64,000 bases of DNA from Bacillus sp. HNG (GCF_003400205.1 NZ_QUQV01000008.1:62001-126000), one strand, 5' to 3'; positions 50,467-58,198 are shown, numbered from the stretch's first letter. Notes: generated by a model not told the origin, from the sequence alone. Numbers and translations: made by a program.

Positions 50467-50914
50467 GGGGATATTTATCTAGTTCTCGGATGGATATTTT
50501 TAGGGAATGTTAGACTAGTTAACGCGGTTTGCTGGTGCGCACTTGGATATTTTTAGGTGATTGCGGGCTAGATAACGCTGTTTCCGAGTTTGCACTTGGA
50601 TATTCTTAGGTGATTACGGACTAGATAAGGCTTTTTGCGAGTTCGCAGTTGGATACTTCTAGGAGATCGCGAGCTAGATAACGCTGTTTACCGGTTCGTA
50701 ATTGGATACTTCTAGGAGACTACGGACTAGATAAGGCTGTTTGCGGGTTCGCAGTTGGATACTTCTAGGAGATCGCGAGCTAGATAACGCTGTTTACCGG
50801 TTCGTAATTGGATACTTCTAGGAGACTACGAACCAGATAAACCATCTATTGGTACTCACTTGGATATTTCCAGGAGATTACGAACTAGGTAAACCATCTA
50901 TCCAGTACTCACTT
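50467..50914. repeat. 53-bp tandem repeat array, about eight units
   Basis: Units start at 50492, 50545, 50598, 50651, 50704, 50757, 50810 and 50862, after a partial unit at about 50467. A typical unit begins GGATACTTCTAGGAGA, has CTAGATAACGCTGTTT in the middle and ends TTCGTAATT. Unit 4 equals unit 6, and units 5 and 7 begin alike, so a 106-bp block was itself duplicated. Not coding. It lies between treR and the FMN reductase terminator. Confidence 0.93.
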
Positions 50915-50943
50915 GTTTTAAAGTAATTTATAAGTTCACATAA

Positions 50944-50976
50944 AAACAGGATGGCCAATTAAAGGCTCATCCTGTT
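50944..50976 (-). terminator. Terminator of the FMN reductase gene
   Basis: AAACAGGATG-AGCC pairs with GGC-CATCCTGTTT on minus, then TTATG. Confidence 0.8.
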
Positions 50977-50986
50977 TATTTCGTTA

Positions 50987-51580
50987 TTAGCGAACTGTTT
51001 TTAATGCTCCGCTCCAAGCTACTACTTGGTCTAACATTAAGTTTACGTTGTCTAAGTGTAGATCTTGAGGTTTGAACTCAGAACCGTTTTCGAAGTCAGT
51101 GAATAATGAAAGTGTTGGATGTGTACGAACGTCCGCGATCATTAATTCACCCATGATTCCACGTAGGTGTTCAGCAGCACGTGCACCACCAGTTGAACCG
51201 TAACTTACGATACCAGCAGCTTTGTTGTTCCAAGCTTCACGAGCTAGGTCTAACGCATTTTTCAATGCTCCAGTGATAGAGTGGTTATATTCTTGAACGA
51301 TGAATACGAATCCATCAAGATTAGCTAGTTTTTCGTTCCAAGCAGCAATTCCAGGTGCATCTGCTTCACCTAAGAATGGTAATTTGAAGTCTGCGATGTC
51401 TACGATTTCGTAGTTAGCATCTCCACGCTTATCAGCGATTTCCTTTACCCATGCTCCTACTTGAGGACTTACGCGTCCTTCACGAGTACTACCTAAAATA
51501 ATACCAATGTTTAATTTTTCGTTTGACATTACTTCTTCCTCCTTTTGTTGGTTACCAAAAAGTTTATCTAATAAACCCAT
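50987..51580 (-). CDS. NADPH-dependent FMN reductase (azoreductase/chromate-reductase type)
   Basis: Flavodoxin-fold reductase. IGIILGSTREGRVSPQVGAW is the FMN-phosphate loop, FVFIVQEYNHSITGALKNAL the second flavin loop, and GIVSYGSTGGARAAEHLRGI the third. The family reduces FMN, azo dyes, quinones or chromate. Two starts each have a good ribosome site: ATG 51580 (GGAGAGACATC) gives 197 residues; ATG 51529 (AAAGGAGGAAGTA) gives 180 and the usual family N-terminus. Both may be used. Promoter and palindromic operator are at 51649-51699. Confidence 0.88.
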   Translation of the reverse strand: MGLLDKLFGNQQKEEEVMSNEKLNIGIILGSTREGRVSPQVGAWVKEIADKRGDANYEIVDIADFKLPFLGEADAPGIAAWNEKLANLDGFVFIVQEYNHSITGALKNALDLAREAWNNKAAGIVSYGSTGGARAAEHLRGIMGELMIADVRTHPTLSLFTDFENGSEFKPQDLHLDNVNLMLDQVVAWSGALKTVR

Positions 51581-51648
51581 GATGTCTCTCCTTTTTTATA
51601 TTAAAGGATATTTTTTAAAAATACCTTTAATTATTTTATCTCAGAAGT

Positions 51649-51699
51649 ATTTATCTTAACTTCAAGATAAATGTTATATTAAAAAAAGGATCTTGTCAA
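51649..51699 (-). promoter_or_regulatory. Promoter and palindromic operator of the FMN reductase gene
   Basis: On minus: TTGACA (51699-51694), 17 bases, TAACAT (51676-51671). A perfect 9-bp inverted repeat, ATTTATCTT/AAGATAAAT with a 6-base centre, spans 51649-51672 over the start site. Its form (TATCTTGAA...) resembles MarR-type operators such as MhqR that control quinone/azo reductases. A second palindrome, TTAAAGG...CCTTTAA, is at 51601-51630. Confidence 0.65.
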
Positions 51700-51729
51700 C
51701 CAAAAGACCTAAAAAACATATAAATAAAA

Positions 51730-51752
51730 AACGCCTAGTTAAACTAAGCGTT
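51730..51752 (-). terminator. Terminator of the CmpB-like gene
   Basis: AACGCTTAGTT pairs with AACTAGGCGTT on minus, followed by TTTTTT. Confidence 0.75.
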
Positions 51753-51848
51753 ATATTGTTATTCCTTATAGTTTTCTTCTAGTGGTATATTTTCAAATAT
51801 TTTTTATAATAATGACCAAATCAAGGATGATTTGGTCTGAAATATGCC

Positions 51849-52439
51849 TTATTGAATTGGATTTCCAGCACGTATATTTTCTGGTATATGCCTTCTAATC
51901 GCAAACAGGAGTTCACCAAGAAAATAGAGTGCTACAGTTGGCCATATCCATGCCCAATAGCTTCCTACAACCTCATAAAAATCCTTAAGTGCTGGTTGAA
52001 CATAGGCTAAGCACACGAACGATAGCGCAATCCAACAAACCGAATAGGAAAAACAAATATGCCCCTGCAGCTGCCACTTATGCCCTGAATAGTCCCACCA
52101 TTTCCGGCCAAAAAACCACTCTAGAAGGAAGCCACTGCAGTACTCTACGATTGTTGGAATTAGAAAACATAGTAACAACACCACGGACCAATGCATATCT
52201 CTTCCTATTAAAAAGATGAGCAGAAGGGGTGCAAGTCCGTACATTGGCTTAAATGGCCCGAAGAAAAAGTTGTCCTTAAAAAACACTCGTTTCCTAGCAT
52301 AGTTATAACAGTTCTCTAGGAGCCATCCCAAAAACGAATAGATGGTAAAGAAAAAAACGACAGCCATTGCACCATCCCAGGATAGAAGCACTGGCATCTC
52401 AAAATCAAAACCAGTCACTAAACTCTGAAACACCGACAA
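51849..52439 (-). CDS. CmpB-type putative ABC-transporter membrane protein
   Basis: 196-residue membrane protein matching the putative ABC-transporter type IV (CmpB) family. About five helices; signatures are FFTIYSFLGWLLENCYNYAR, RKRVFFKDNFFFGPFKPMYG, EYCSGFLLEWFFGRKWWDYS and WQLQGHICFSYSVCWIALSF. No ATPase gene is nearby, and most such proteins are stand-alone, so transport activity is doubtful. The TTG at 52439 follows GAGG closely; GTG 52433 is an alternative start. Confidence 0.8.
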   Translation of the reverse strand: MSVFQSLVTGFDFEMPVLLSWDGAMAVVFFFTIYSFLGWLLENCYNYARKRVFFKDNFFFGPFKPMYGLAPLLLIFLIGRDMHWSVVLLLCFLIPTIVEYCSGFLLEWFFGRKWWDYSGHKWQLQGHICFSYSVCWIALSFVCLAYVQPALKDFYEVVGSYWAWIWPTVALYFLGELLFAIRRHIPENIRAGNPIQ

Positions 52440-52552
52440 ATCACCTCAAGCATAATATTCTTGATTAGGATTTGCCCATTTTTGGTTAATTATACCTTTT
52501 TGACTTCAATTTTTTGACCTACAGCTCGATAGTTTAATAGAATCTGAATGAA

Positions 52553-53743
52553 TTATTCTGTAATCTTCTTTTCAATGGCTTTTACTACCGAATCCATATC
52601 TGCATAGCCATTATACCGAACAAAAATGACATTTTTTCCTTTGGAAGCGAAAACTTCTTTAAACTCCTGATCCTCATGAACAATTAACTGATCAAAGCTT
52701 GGATGCTTTGTTTCGACGTAATTTTCAACTGGATCGGTATATCTATACCATTCTATTAAATCCGCAACAAAATTATCTGCCATTGAAGGGATACTTAGTT
52801 GATAAAAACTTGATGTGATACTTGGTGAATATTCACCGCTTCCATCTTCCCACCTTTTTCCCGGAACTCTCCCATTTTCATCTGCTTCATATTGCACCGG
52901 TGCAAACGGACTCCAATTAATTGTATATCGGTTGGACCAATCAACATTGTCATTCATATATTCAGATTCCCCACGAACCAATGCAGGATTCTGTTCTACA
53001 TCCGCCAATCTGACAATCGGTAAGCCTGTATTTCCCTCGGGCAATGTTTTTGTATCCATTTTCGCTAGTTGCATAAATGGAATGATGGCGCTCAATCCAA
53101 CCACGATAGTAAAAATAAAGGCCATAATCGAATTTAATCGATGGCGCTTTTTCCAAGGGGCATGATGATTAATTGATTTTCCCTCAATCAGGTCTTTTTT
53201 CAAGGCACGAATCGCAAGAGCTGCTTGCAGGGAAGTATAGGCCAAATAAGCAATGAAGATGGATAAAATCGTTTGTTGAATGGCTACCCCGTCAATCATT
53301 ACATAGATTGGCGTTCCATCAAGAAACCATATGGATGCCAACATACCAAGCATTAATAGGAATGCCACAACAACGATACCTGCATTTAAGGCTAATTTTT
53401 TGTCTAGTTCCGTTAGTGTAAAAGACTGCTCTGCAGGATCGGTATGGATCTCTGGTGCATCAAGCTCTTCAGGTGATGAATATACTTGAAAATATTGATA
53501 GCCTGTCACATAATCCCAGCCACTTTCCGTATACATCTCAATTTGCTCTGGTGAAATCTTCTTTTTCATCGATACATCTATTCTGTACCTCATTTTTTTA
53601 GGTTCGCCTTTATCAAAGTGTGCAAAAAATTTACCCATTTTTTTAAGATGTAGCCCTTGTGCGGCCATGTCTTGAAACCAGCTTTCATGTTCTCCGATTC
53701 GCCAATAATCACTAGGTCTGATTTTTCGAACAGTCTTATTCAT
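52553..53743 (-). CDS. DUF2812 membrane protein
   Basis: 396-residue protein. The N-terminal DUF2812 domain (about residues 10-100) has HESWFQDMAAQGLHLKKMGK, MRYRIDVSMKKKISPEQIEM and ESGWDYVTGYQYFQVYSSPE. Three hydrophobic helices follow (about 118-145, 155-175 and 200-220), then an extracytoplasmic about 180-residue domain. Function unknown. The ATG at 53743 overlaps the padR stop by 8 bases (ATGAATAA). PadR-DUF2812 pairs are common in Firmicutes and may form a membrane-stress sensing module (inference). Confidence 0.87.
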   Translation of the reverse strand: MNKTVRKIRPSDYWRIGEHESWFQDMAAQGLHLKKMGKFFAHFDKGEPKKMRYRIDVSMKKKISPEQIEMYTESGWDYVTGYQYFQVYSSPEELDAPEIHTDPAEQSFTLTELDKKLALNAGIVVVAFLLMLGMLASIWFLDGTPIYVMIDGVAIQQTILSIFIAYLAYTSLQAALAIRALKKDLIEGKSINHHAPWKKRHRLNSIMAFIFTIVVGLSAIIPFMQLAKMDTKTLPEGNTGLPIVRLADVEQNPALVRGESEYMNDNVDWSNRYTINWSPFAPVQYEADENGRVPGKRWEDGSGEYSPSITSSFYQLSIPSMADNFVADLIEWYRYTDPVENYVETKHPSFDQLIVHEDQEFKEVFASKGKNVIFVRYNGYADMDSVVKAIEKKITE

Positions 53744-54062
53744 TCCCCTCACCACCCTCTACTATATTCCCATCTTGGATCATGGATTTGAGTCGATCAT
53801 ACTCTACCCTTAATGCATGTTCTCCCTCAGGTGTAATTTCATAAGTCTTTCTTCTACCGTCATCTTCTGCTAATGAAATGAGACCGTCTTTTTGCATCCT
53901 TGAAAGCACCCCGTAGAGTGTCCCCGGACCCATTTTCACCCTACCTTTTGAGACATCTGTAATTGCATGCATAAGCTGATATCCATGGTTTGGGTGCATT
54001 AAGGCTAGTAGCACATAATACATCGCTTCCGTCATCGGTCCCCCATTGTACGCCATACTCAT
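53736..54062 (-). CDS. PadR family transcriptional regulator
   Basis: 108-residue PadR repressor with a winged HTH: MTEAMYYVLLALMHPNHGYQ, LMHAITDVSKGRVKMGPGTL, YGVLSRMQKDGLISLAEDDG and RRKTYEITPEGEHALRVEYD. It is coupled to the DUF2812 gene. ATG 54062 or ATG 54056 could be the start; the latter is better spaced from AAGGG. Inverted repeats upstream (54141-54174) are probable PadR operators, so the pair is likely autoregulated. Confidence 0.9.
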   Translation of the reverse strand: MSMAYNGGPMTEAMYYVLLALMHPNHGYQLMHAITDVSKGRVKMGPGTLYGVLSRMQKDGLISLAEDDGRRKTYEITPEGEHALRVEYDRLKSMIQDGNIVEGGEGNE

Positions 54063-54077
54063 ATCCCTTCTTTCATT

Positions 54078-54104
54078 GGGACAAGGAACCTGTCCCCGCG
54101 TCCC
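54078..54104. repeat. GC-rich hairpin element in the padR leader
   Basis: On minus, GGGGACAGG and CCTTGTCCC-type arms form a hairpin just before the padR ribosome site. GGGACAGGTTCC-type elements recur in Bacillus genomes; only one copy is in this window. Confidence 0.5.
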
Positions 54105-54140
54105 TTATTTATTATGTATCTCGTTATTACGCATCACGAT

Positions 54141-54174
54141 ATATCGCATAACATAATAATACTTTATGAGATAT
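54141..54174 (-). promoter_or_regulatory. Probable PadR operator
   Basis: ATATCGCATAA (54141-54151) and TTATGAGATAT (54164-54174) form an inverted repeat with 10 of 11 positions paired. A related half-pair TATCTCG...CGATATA lies at 54117-54143. Such ATAT-C/G-AT palindromes are typical of PadR autoregulation. Confidence 0.55.
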
Positions 54175-54354
54175 TGAAAGTAAATAAGAAATGAACATTA
54201 CTATGATAAAAATTTAGCAAAATAAAAAGACTAGGATTAGATTTTCCACTAGTCTTTCTGCTGCGTTTTAAATATTGTATTTTCAACTAAACTACACGTT
54301 ACTTATGTAAAAGTTTTCACATTAACGATACTATCAAATTTTTGGTACTAAACT

Positions 54355-54588
54355 TCAATCAACACCCACCATAGAACTTCTAACCTTTTCATATGCCTTT
54401 TCAATATTCACCAATAAATCTTTCCGGAATATATCACTACATATAAAAACATTCATAATTTCATTTTTTACCGATGAATAGGCAAATTCTAAACTATTAC
54501 TAATAGTCAAATTCTGCAATTTTTCAGTAGACATTTGGTCAACTATTTCCTTTTCGAAATATTCAACAGTTCCAAATAACACGGTCAT
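54355..54588 (-). CDS. Small helical protein, unknown function
   Basis: 77-residue acidic helical protein: VLFGTVEYFEKEIVDQMSTE, LQNLTISNSLEFAYSSVKNE, then MNVFICSDIF and LLVNIEKAYEKVRSSMV. The family is not recognised. ATG 54597 lies against AAAAGGGG; ATG 54588 has 9-base spacing and is preferred. It follows the Cys4 protein gene by about 115 bases on the same strand, so it might also be under the c-di-GMP riboswitch. Confidence 0.5.
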   Translation of the reverse strand: MTVLFGTVEYFEKEIVDQMSTEKLQNLTISNSLEFAYSSVKNEIMNVFICSDIFRKDLLVNIEKAYEKVRSSMVGVD

Positions 54589-54702
54589 GATAAACATCCC
54601 CTTTTCAAATGAAAATTATAGCTTGAACAGCCAATATCTTGTTAAGTTAACTACCCAACTAATTTATATTTACAGACGTTAGATATGAATTTAAGATTAC
54701 TC

Positions 54703-54885
54703 TTAAACATATTGTCTTGTTTGCTTCTCTTTATTTATTAATACTTCAAACGACTTTTTTCTATTGTATCTAGCCCTTCGACATTCTGAACAATTCATAA
54801 AGCGATTTCCTTTATCATAAAAGTCATTAACTGGTTTTGGTTCTTTACACTTAAAACAAACTTGTTCTTTAGTGATCGTCTTCAT
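54703..54885 (-). CDS. Small Cys4 zinc-ribbon-like protein under c-di-GMP control
   Basis: 60-residue basic protein with CFKC (Cys10, Cys13) and CSEC (Cys32, Cys35), followed by RRARYNRKKSFEVLINK. This looks like a minimal zinc ribbon or HNH-less zinc knuckle that could bind DNA, RNA or a protein partner. I do not recognise a named family. GAAGG lies before the ATG. Its leader carries a c-di-GMP-I riboswitch and terminator, so expression should follow the c-di-GMP level. It is the first ORF after the switch. Confidence 0.65.
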   Translation of the reverse strand: MKTITKEQVCFKCKEPKPVNDFYDKGNRFMNCSECRRARYNRKKSFEVLINKEKQTRQYV

Positions 54886-54956
54886 CTTAATTCAACCTTC
54901 TTTCGTTTTAATCAAGATCCTTTTAATAGCCATTTATAGAAGCTCATTTGTTTTAA

Positions 54957-54986
54957 AATAAAAAAATCCACCAAAAAGATGGTGGA
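54957..54986 (-). terminator. Terminator of the c-di-GMP riboswitch
   Basis: ATCCACCA/TGGTGGAT stem with a 6-base loop, then a run of T on minus. It lies about 55 bases after the aptamer and upstream of the Cys4 gene, so it is the probable expression platform. Confidence 0.8.
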
Positions 54987-55039
54987 TAAATTTGATTACA
55001 TGATTATTTTTATAACCGAAATATTTATTCACAAGCTTT

Positions 55040-55116
55040 TTGGCAACTCGGCTATCATAGTTATCAGAACCTTAGACCCGCAGCTTTGCGTCCTTACCTT
55101 TCGATAAGTTTGCCTT
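55040..55116 (-). promoter_or_regulatory. c-di-GMP-I (GEMM) riboswitch aptamer
   Basis: The minus strand reads GGCAAACTTATCGAAAGGTA, AGGACGCAAAGCTGCGGGTC, TAAGG, a variable hairpin, then AGCCGAGTTGCC. P1 pairs GGCAA with TTGCC; the GAAA tetraloop, GGACGCAAAGC block and GGGTCTAAGG junction are all diagnostic of the class. It binds cyclic di-GMP. Whether ligand turns the gene on or off cannot be read reliably by eye. Confidence 0.93.
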
Positions 55117-55153
55117 TTTCAATTTTTGTCAATAGTTTAAATAAACTATTTTT

Positions 55154-55182
55154 ATCATAATACGAAAGTAGAGGTTTTTCAA
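55154..55182 (-). promoter_or_regulatory. Promoter of the c-di-GMP riboswitch transcript
   Basis: On minus TTGAAA (55182-55177), 17 bases, TATGAT (55159-55154). The start would lie near 55147, about 30 bases before the aptamer. Confidence 0.65.
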
Positions 55183-55613
55183 CAAATTTCAACAAAATAC
55201 TATAAATTCACCCAGAATAATAGATAATTATGCCTATATTACAAGTTAGGTCTTTTGGTGAACCTGCCAAAAACTGCTTCAGAATAAACCTCCACTACAC
55301 GTGTATTAAAATGAAGCGAACATTAGGTCACAAGACTTTGATTGTTAAAATTCAAAAAACTAACATAGTCCCAAGTTACTCAAGCTATTAAAATTAGAGA
55401 GTTAAGATTGCCTCAGATAATAAAAAAGCCCCGTCTACTAGGAGACGGAGCTTACTCGGGAAAATTCTTGCTTTAATATATTTGTCCTTACGTAAATAAG
55501 TGTATTTAATAATTCAATACTTAAGCAAGCTGTATATTCAAGCGTTTTCTTTAGTAAAAGTTGTCTAAGTCAACCGAACCTGTTCATTATTTTGATAATC
55601 TATACTTCACTTC
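55183..55613. other. Intergenic region after the UppS gene
   Basis: About 430 bases. It holds the terminator at 55425-55452 and otherwise no ORF with a ribosome site, repeat or recognisable RNA. Confidence 0.5.
55425..55452 (-). terminator. Terminator downstream of the UppS gene
   Basis: AGCTCCGTCTCC pairs with AGACGGGGCT on minus, followed by TTTTTTATT. Confidence 0.8.
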
Positions 55614-56375
55614 TTATATTCCGCCATATCTTCTCTTTCGATTCCGATATTCTTCAAGTGCTTGAAGAAATTCCTTTTCGGTGAAATCTGGCCACAGTAC
55701 ATCAGAAAACCAAAACTCCGTATAGGCGAGTTGCCAAAGGAGAAAATTGCTCAGGCGTTTTTCGCCACCGGTGCGAATCAGCAGGTCTGGGTCTGGCAAA
55801 CCGTCTGTATACAGATACCTTGAAAACTGCTGTTCATCCAATTCATCCAGCGACAATTTTTCATCGTTGATATCCAAGAACATTTTTTTCATGGCGTTCA
55901 AAATCTCAGTTCTGCCTCCATAGTTAAGCGCAAAATTTAGCTGAAGACCGTCATTGTCTCGGGTACGTTGGATTGCATATTGGATGGCTTCACGGGTATA
56001 GGACGGAAGATTGTCCATATCCCCAATTGCCTCAATTCGAACATTATTTGCTATAAGGTCAGGAAGATAAATATGTAGAAACTCCTTAGGAAGTCTCAAT
56101 ATCGTTTCAACCTCAGATTTTGGACGTTTCCAGTTTTCTGTAGAAAAAGTATAAAGTGTCAGTACCTTCACATTACATTTTGCCGCAGCCTTGACAATTT
56201 TAAAAACAGTAGATACCCCTTCTTTATGTCCTGCCACTCTGGGCAAGCCACGCTTCTTAGCCCAGCGTCCGTTTCCATCCATTACAATTGCCACATGATC
56301 CGGTGTATCATGGTCTGAATACTGTAGTGAAGTATTCAATTGTTTTTGATTAAAAAATGGAATTTTCATTGACAT
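55614..56375 (-). CDS. uppS: Isoprenyl transferase, UppS family
   Basis: 253-residue cis-prenyltransferase that elongates farnesyl diphosphate to a C55-type polyprenyl diphosphate. DHVAIVMDGNGRWAKKRGLP with catalytic Asp33 (about residues 26-45), TLYTFSTENWKRPKSEVETI, NYGGRTEI, and RTGGEKRLSNFLLWQLAYTE are the family blocks. The frame opens at 56429, but GGAGG before ATG 56375 is used. It lies outside the usual frr-cdsA-dxr cluster, next to an XRE regulator, so it is probably a second paralogue. Product chain length is not predictable. Confidence 0.9.
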   Translation of the reverse strand: MSMKIPFFNQKQLNTSLQYSDHDTPDHVAIVMDGNGRWAKKRGLPRVAGHKEGVSTVFKIVKAAAKCNVKVLTLYTFSTENWKRPKSEVETILRLPKEFLHIYLPDLIANNVRIEAIGDMDNLPSYTREAIQYAIQRTRDNDGLQLNFALNYGGRTEILNAMKKMFLDINDEKLSLDELDEQQFSRYLYTDGLPDPDLLIRTGGEKRLSNFLLWQLAYTEFWFSDVLWPDFTEKEFLQALEEYRNRKRRYGGI

Positions 56376-56421
56376 TGTTTTTCTCCTCCATTGTGACGAG
56401 TAGTGAGTCCTGAGTGTCCCA

Positions 56422-56631
56422 TTATTCATCGTTTCGGTATTCTAGTAAATCCCCTGGTTGACAGTCTAAAGCTTTGCAGATGGCTTCTAATGTGGAGAGC
56501 CGAATCGCTTTTGCCTTTCCATTTTTCAATATAGAAAGGTTTGCCATTGTGATACCCACTCTTTCTGAGAGTTCTGTTACGCTCATTTTTCGTTTTGCCA
56601 ACATCACATCAATATTGATTATAATTGCCAA
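56422..56631 (-). CDS. XRE-type small regulator (YozG-like)
   Basis: 69-residue single-domain HTH: INIDVMLAKRKMSVTELSER, VGITMANLSILKNGKAKAIR and LSTLEAICKALDCQPGDLLE. This matches the YozG-type Cro/CI regulators paired with DUF2975 membrane proteins (YoaS). GAGGTG lies 6 bases before TTG 56631; the GTG at 56640 is part of the site itself. It directly follows the DUF2975 gene, and the pair is probably autoregulated. Confidence 0.88.
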   Translation of the reverse strand: MAIIINIDVMLAKRKMSVTELSERVGITMANLSILKNGKAKAIRLSTLEAICKALDCQPGDLLEYRNDE

Positions 56632-56641
56632 TGTTTTCACC

Positions 56642-57151
56642 TCAGACCGTTAAATCATTTTCTGTTTTTATACGAATAGCTTCCTGTAAAAGTTTTTTTA
56701 GAACCGCTGCAAAGACTGCAATCACCATTGAAGCCCCAACAACAACCATTCCGATTAAGACAAGACCTGGTGCGTCGTCCCATTCCGCGATGATAAAGAC
56801 GAATGGTAAGGCAGCTAGATACAGACAACTGATAGTGATGGCACAGTTTCTAATTTTCTTAAGAGCATGTACAGATAAATCAGAGAAAGCTATGTTCTTG
56901 TCAATATAATTCAAAAGCTTAAACGCTTGAAACAATGCAATATAAAACGGTACCGCCGAAATATACATAAGTGTTAAAATGCCAAGTACCATATACCCTA
57001 ATGTGGCACCATCTGTCGCTTCCCCAAATGCTACCTTCGCTATCTTAGGTAATAAAAATAGGCACAGAGCCAAAACGGGAATTCCCATTATAATAACAGC
57101 TAGTTTTAAAAAAAGTGTTGAACTTCTTTTCATAAAAAGCACCTCATTCAT
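56642..57151 (-). CDS. DUF2975 membrane protein (YoaS-like)
   Basis: 169-residue, four-helix membrane protein of the DUF2975 family. Helices fall near residues 11-33, 45-70, 92-112 and 124-150; FQAFKLLNYIDKNIAFSDLS is the conserved loop between helices 2 and 3, and RNCAITISCLYLAALPFVFI follows. It is the usual partner of a YozG-like regulator. The ATG at 57151 follows AGGTG. Function unknown; a membrane signal relay to the regulator is an inference. Confidence 0.88.
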   Translation of the reverse strand: MNEVLFMKRSSTLFLKLAVIIMGIPVLALCLFLLPKIAKVAFGEATDGATLGYMVLGILTLMYISAVPFYIALFQAFKLLNYIDKNIAFSDLSVHALKKIRNCAITISCLYLAALPFVFIIAEWDDAPGLVLIGMVVVGASMVIAVFAAVLKKLLQEAIRIKTENDLTV

Positions 57152-57252
57152 TTATTGTCAATTTAATTTATCATAGTTTTTATTGATTTACAATAAAATA
57201 TTATTGTTTTTTGTTTTATTTTTATTGTAATTTTGGTTTTAAAACAATAAAA

Positions 57253-57281
57253 GTGCGTTAATTCTTCTCAGATTAACGCAC
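57253..57281 (-). terminator. Terminator after the hypothetical gene at 57292
   Basis: GTGCGTTAAT/ATTAACGCAC stem with a 9-base loop, T-rich on minus. Confidence 0.8.
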
Positions 57282-57291
57282 AGTTCTAATT

Positions 57292-58131
57292 TTATTTATG
57301 ATCATTCTCCTTCTTAGGTAAACATTCTTCTTCTGGATTTATGTGAACCTGAGTCCATAGTCCATTCTCTACTTTGCGAAATTGTGCAATTTCTACGTCG
57401 GTTCCATTTGTTAATGTAAAAAAAACGATACAATAATCCGCTCCATCATGACCATGAAAACAGATATTTTTTGTGTATCCATTTTTCATTGTGGGGTACT
57501 TATGTTGAATCATTTTGCACCATTCCCCAAATTTAATGTCTACTACCGATTCCCCATCATGGCTCCAGCCATGGTACGGCGCACATAGAAAGTCTTCTTT
57601 AACCTTACTCACTTCGGAAATTCGAAAGCCATCCTTTTCGTGTTCAAGCTGGATGAATCCATACGAATAGCCAAAGTACTCAACCATCAGATCTTCCCGC
57701 AATTCTATTGTTTCAATTTCATAAAAAAATTTAATTTCCCGCTCTCCAGCTGGTACTCGGCAAAGCTTTAGCAAACTCGTATGTCCGATTCCTGCAAACG
57801 AATCAACATATTTTTCAAAGCTTAGTTTTTCTTGGTATTGTTTGGACAAAAAATTATAGGCAATCGGAAATGGAAGATCGCCATGGCCTATGGAACCGCA
57901 AGCCCTCACGCCTAGAGTTGCGGCCTCCCGTAGTATACTGAAATAGTTGATTAGTGTATCCTCAGGTGTTTTCGTTAATTCGCGTGGTAGCTGGATTTGA
58001 TCATACGTTTTATCATAATAAGGATCGTAAAATTTCCAATCATTAAATCTTACATTTAAAGCTTTCAAACAAGATGGACGAAAATATTTTTGATGATAGG
58101 CAGTAAATTCTTTTTGATTCTGTTTTCGCAT
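57292..58131 (-). CDS. Hypothetical protein
   Basis: 279-residue soluble protein that I do not recognise. It is rich in aromatic residues and His: HQKYFRPSCLKALNVRFNDW, KFYDPYYDKTYDQIQLPREL, GVRACGSIGHGDLPFPIAYN, FLCAPYHGWSHDGESVVDIK and KNICFHGHDGADYCIVFFTL. The GHGDLPFP and PYHGWSHDGESVV segments could contribute a metal or catalytic site, but this is speculation. No signal peptide or membrane helix. GGGTG precedes the ATG. Its own terminator lies downstream. Confidence 0.65.
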   Translation of the reverse strand: MRKQNQKEFTAYHQKYFRPSCLKALNVRFNDWKFYDPYYDKTYDQIQLPRELTKTPEDTLINYFSILREAATLGVRACGSIGHGDLPFPIAYNFLSKQYQEKLSFEKYVDSFAGIGHTSLLKLCRVPAGEREIKFFYEIETIELREDLMVEYFGYSYGFIQLEHEKDGFRISEVSKVKEDFLCAPYHGWSHDGESVVDIKFGEWCKMIQHKYPTMKNGYTKNICFHGHDGADYCIVFFTLTNGTDVEIAQFRKVENGLWTQVHINPEEECLPKKENDHK

Positions 58132-58198
58132 AGTTAATCACCCTAGATTCAATTTATGGGTGTGCGAGGGAAAGGTGTGCGTCCTATTGAAAACAAAA

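Noticed and set aside
50467-50914. Possible CRISPR array or iteron-type origin
   Set aside because: Whole 53-bp units are repeated without spacers; no replication gene or DnaA boxes nearby.
54957-54986. Stand-alone terminator of an upstream gene
   Set aside because: The nearest upstream minus-strand gene (UppS) has its own terminator at 55425-55452; this hairpin sits just after the c-di-GMP aptamer, so it is the expression platform.
55127-55132. TTGACA as the -35 of the riboswitch promoter
   Set aside because: Its -10 would fall inside the aptamer's first helix; the TTGAAA/TATGAT pair upstream fits the transcript better.
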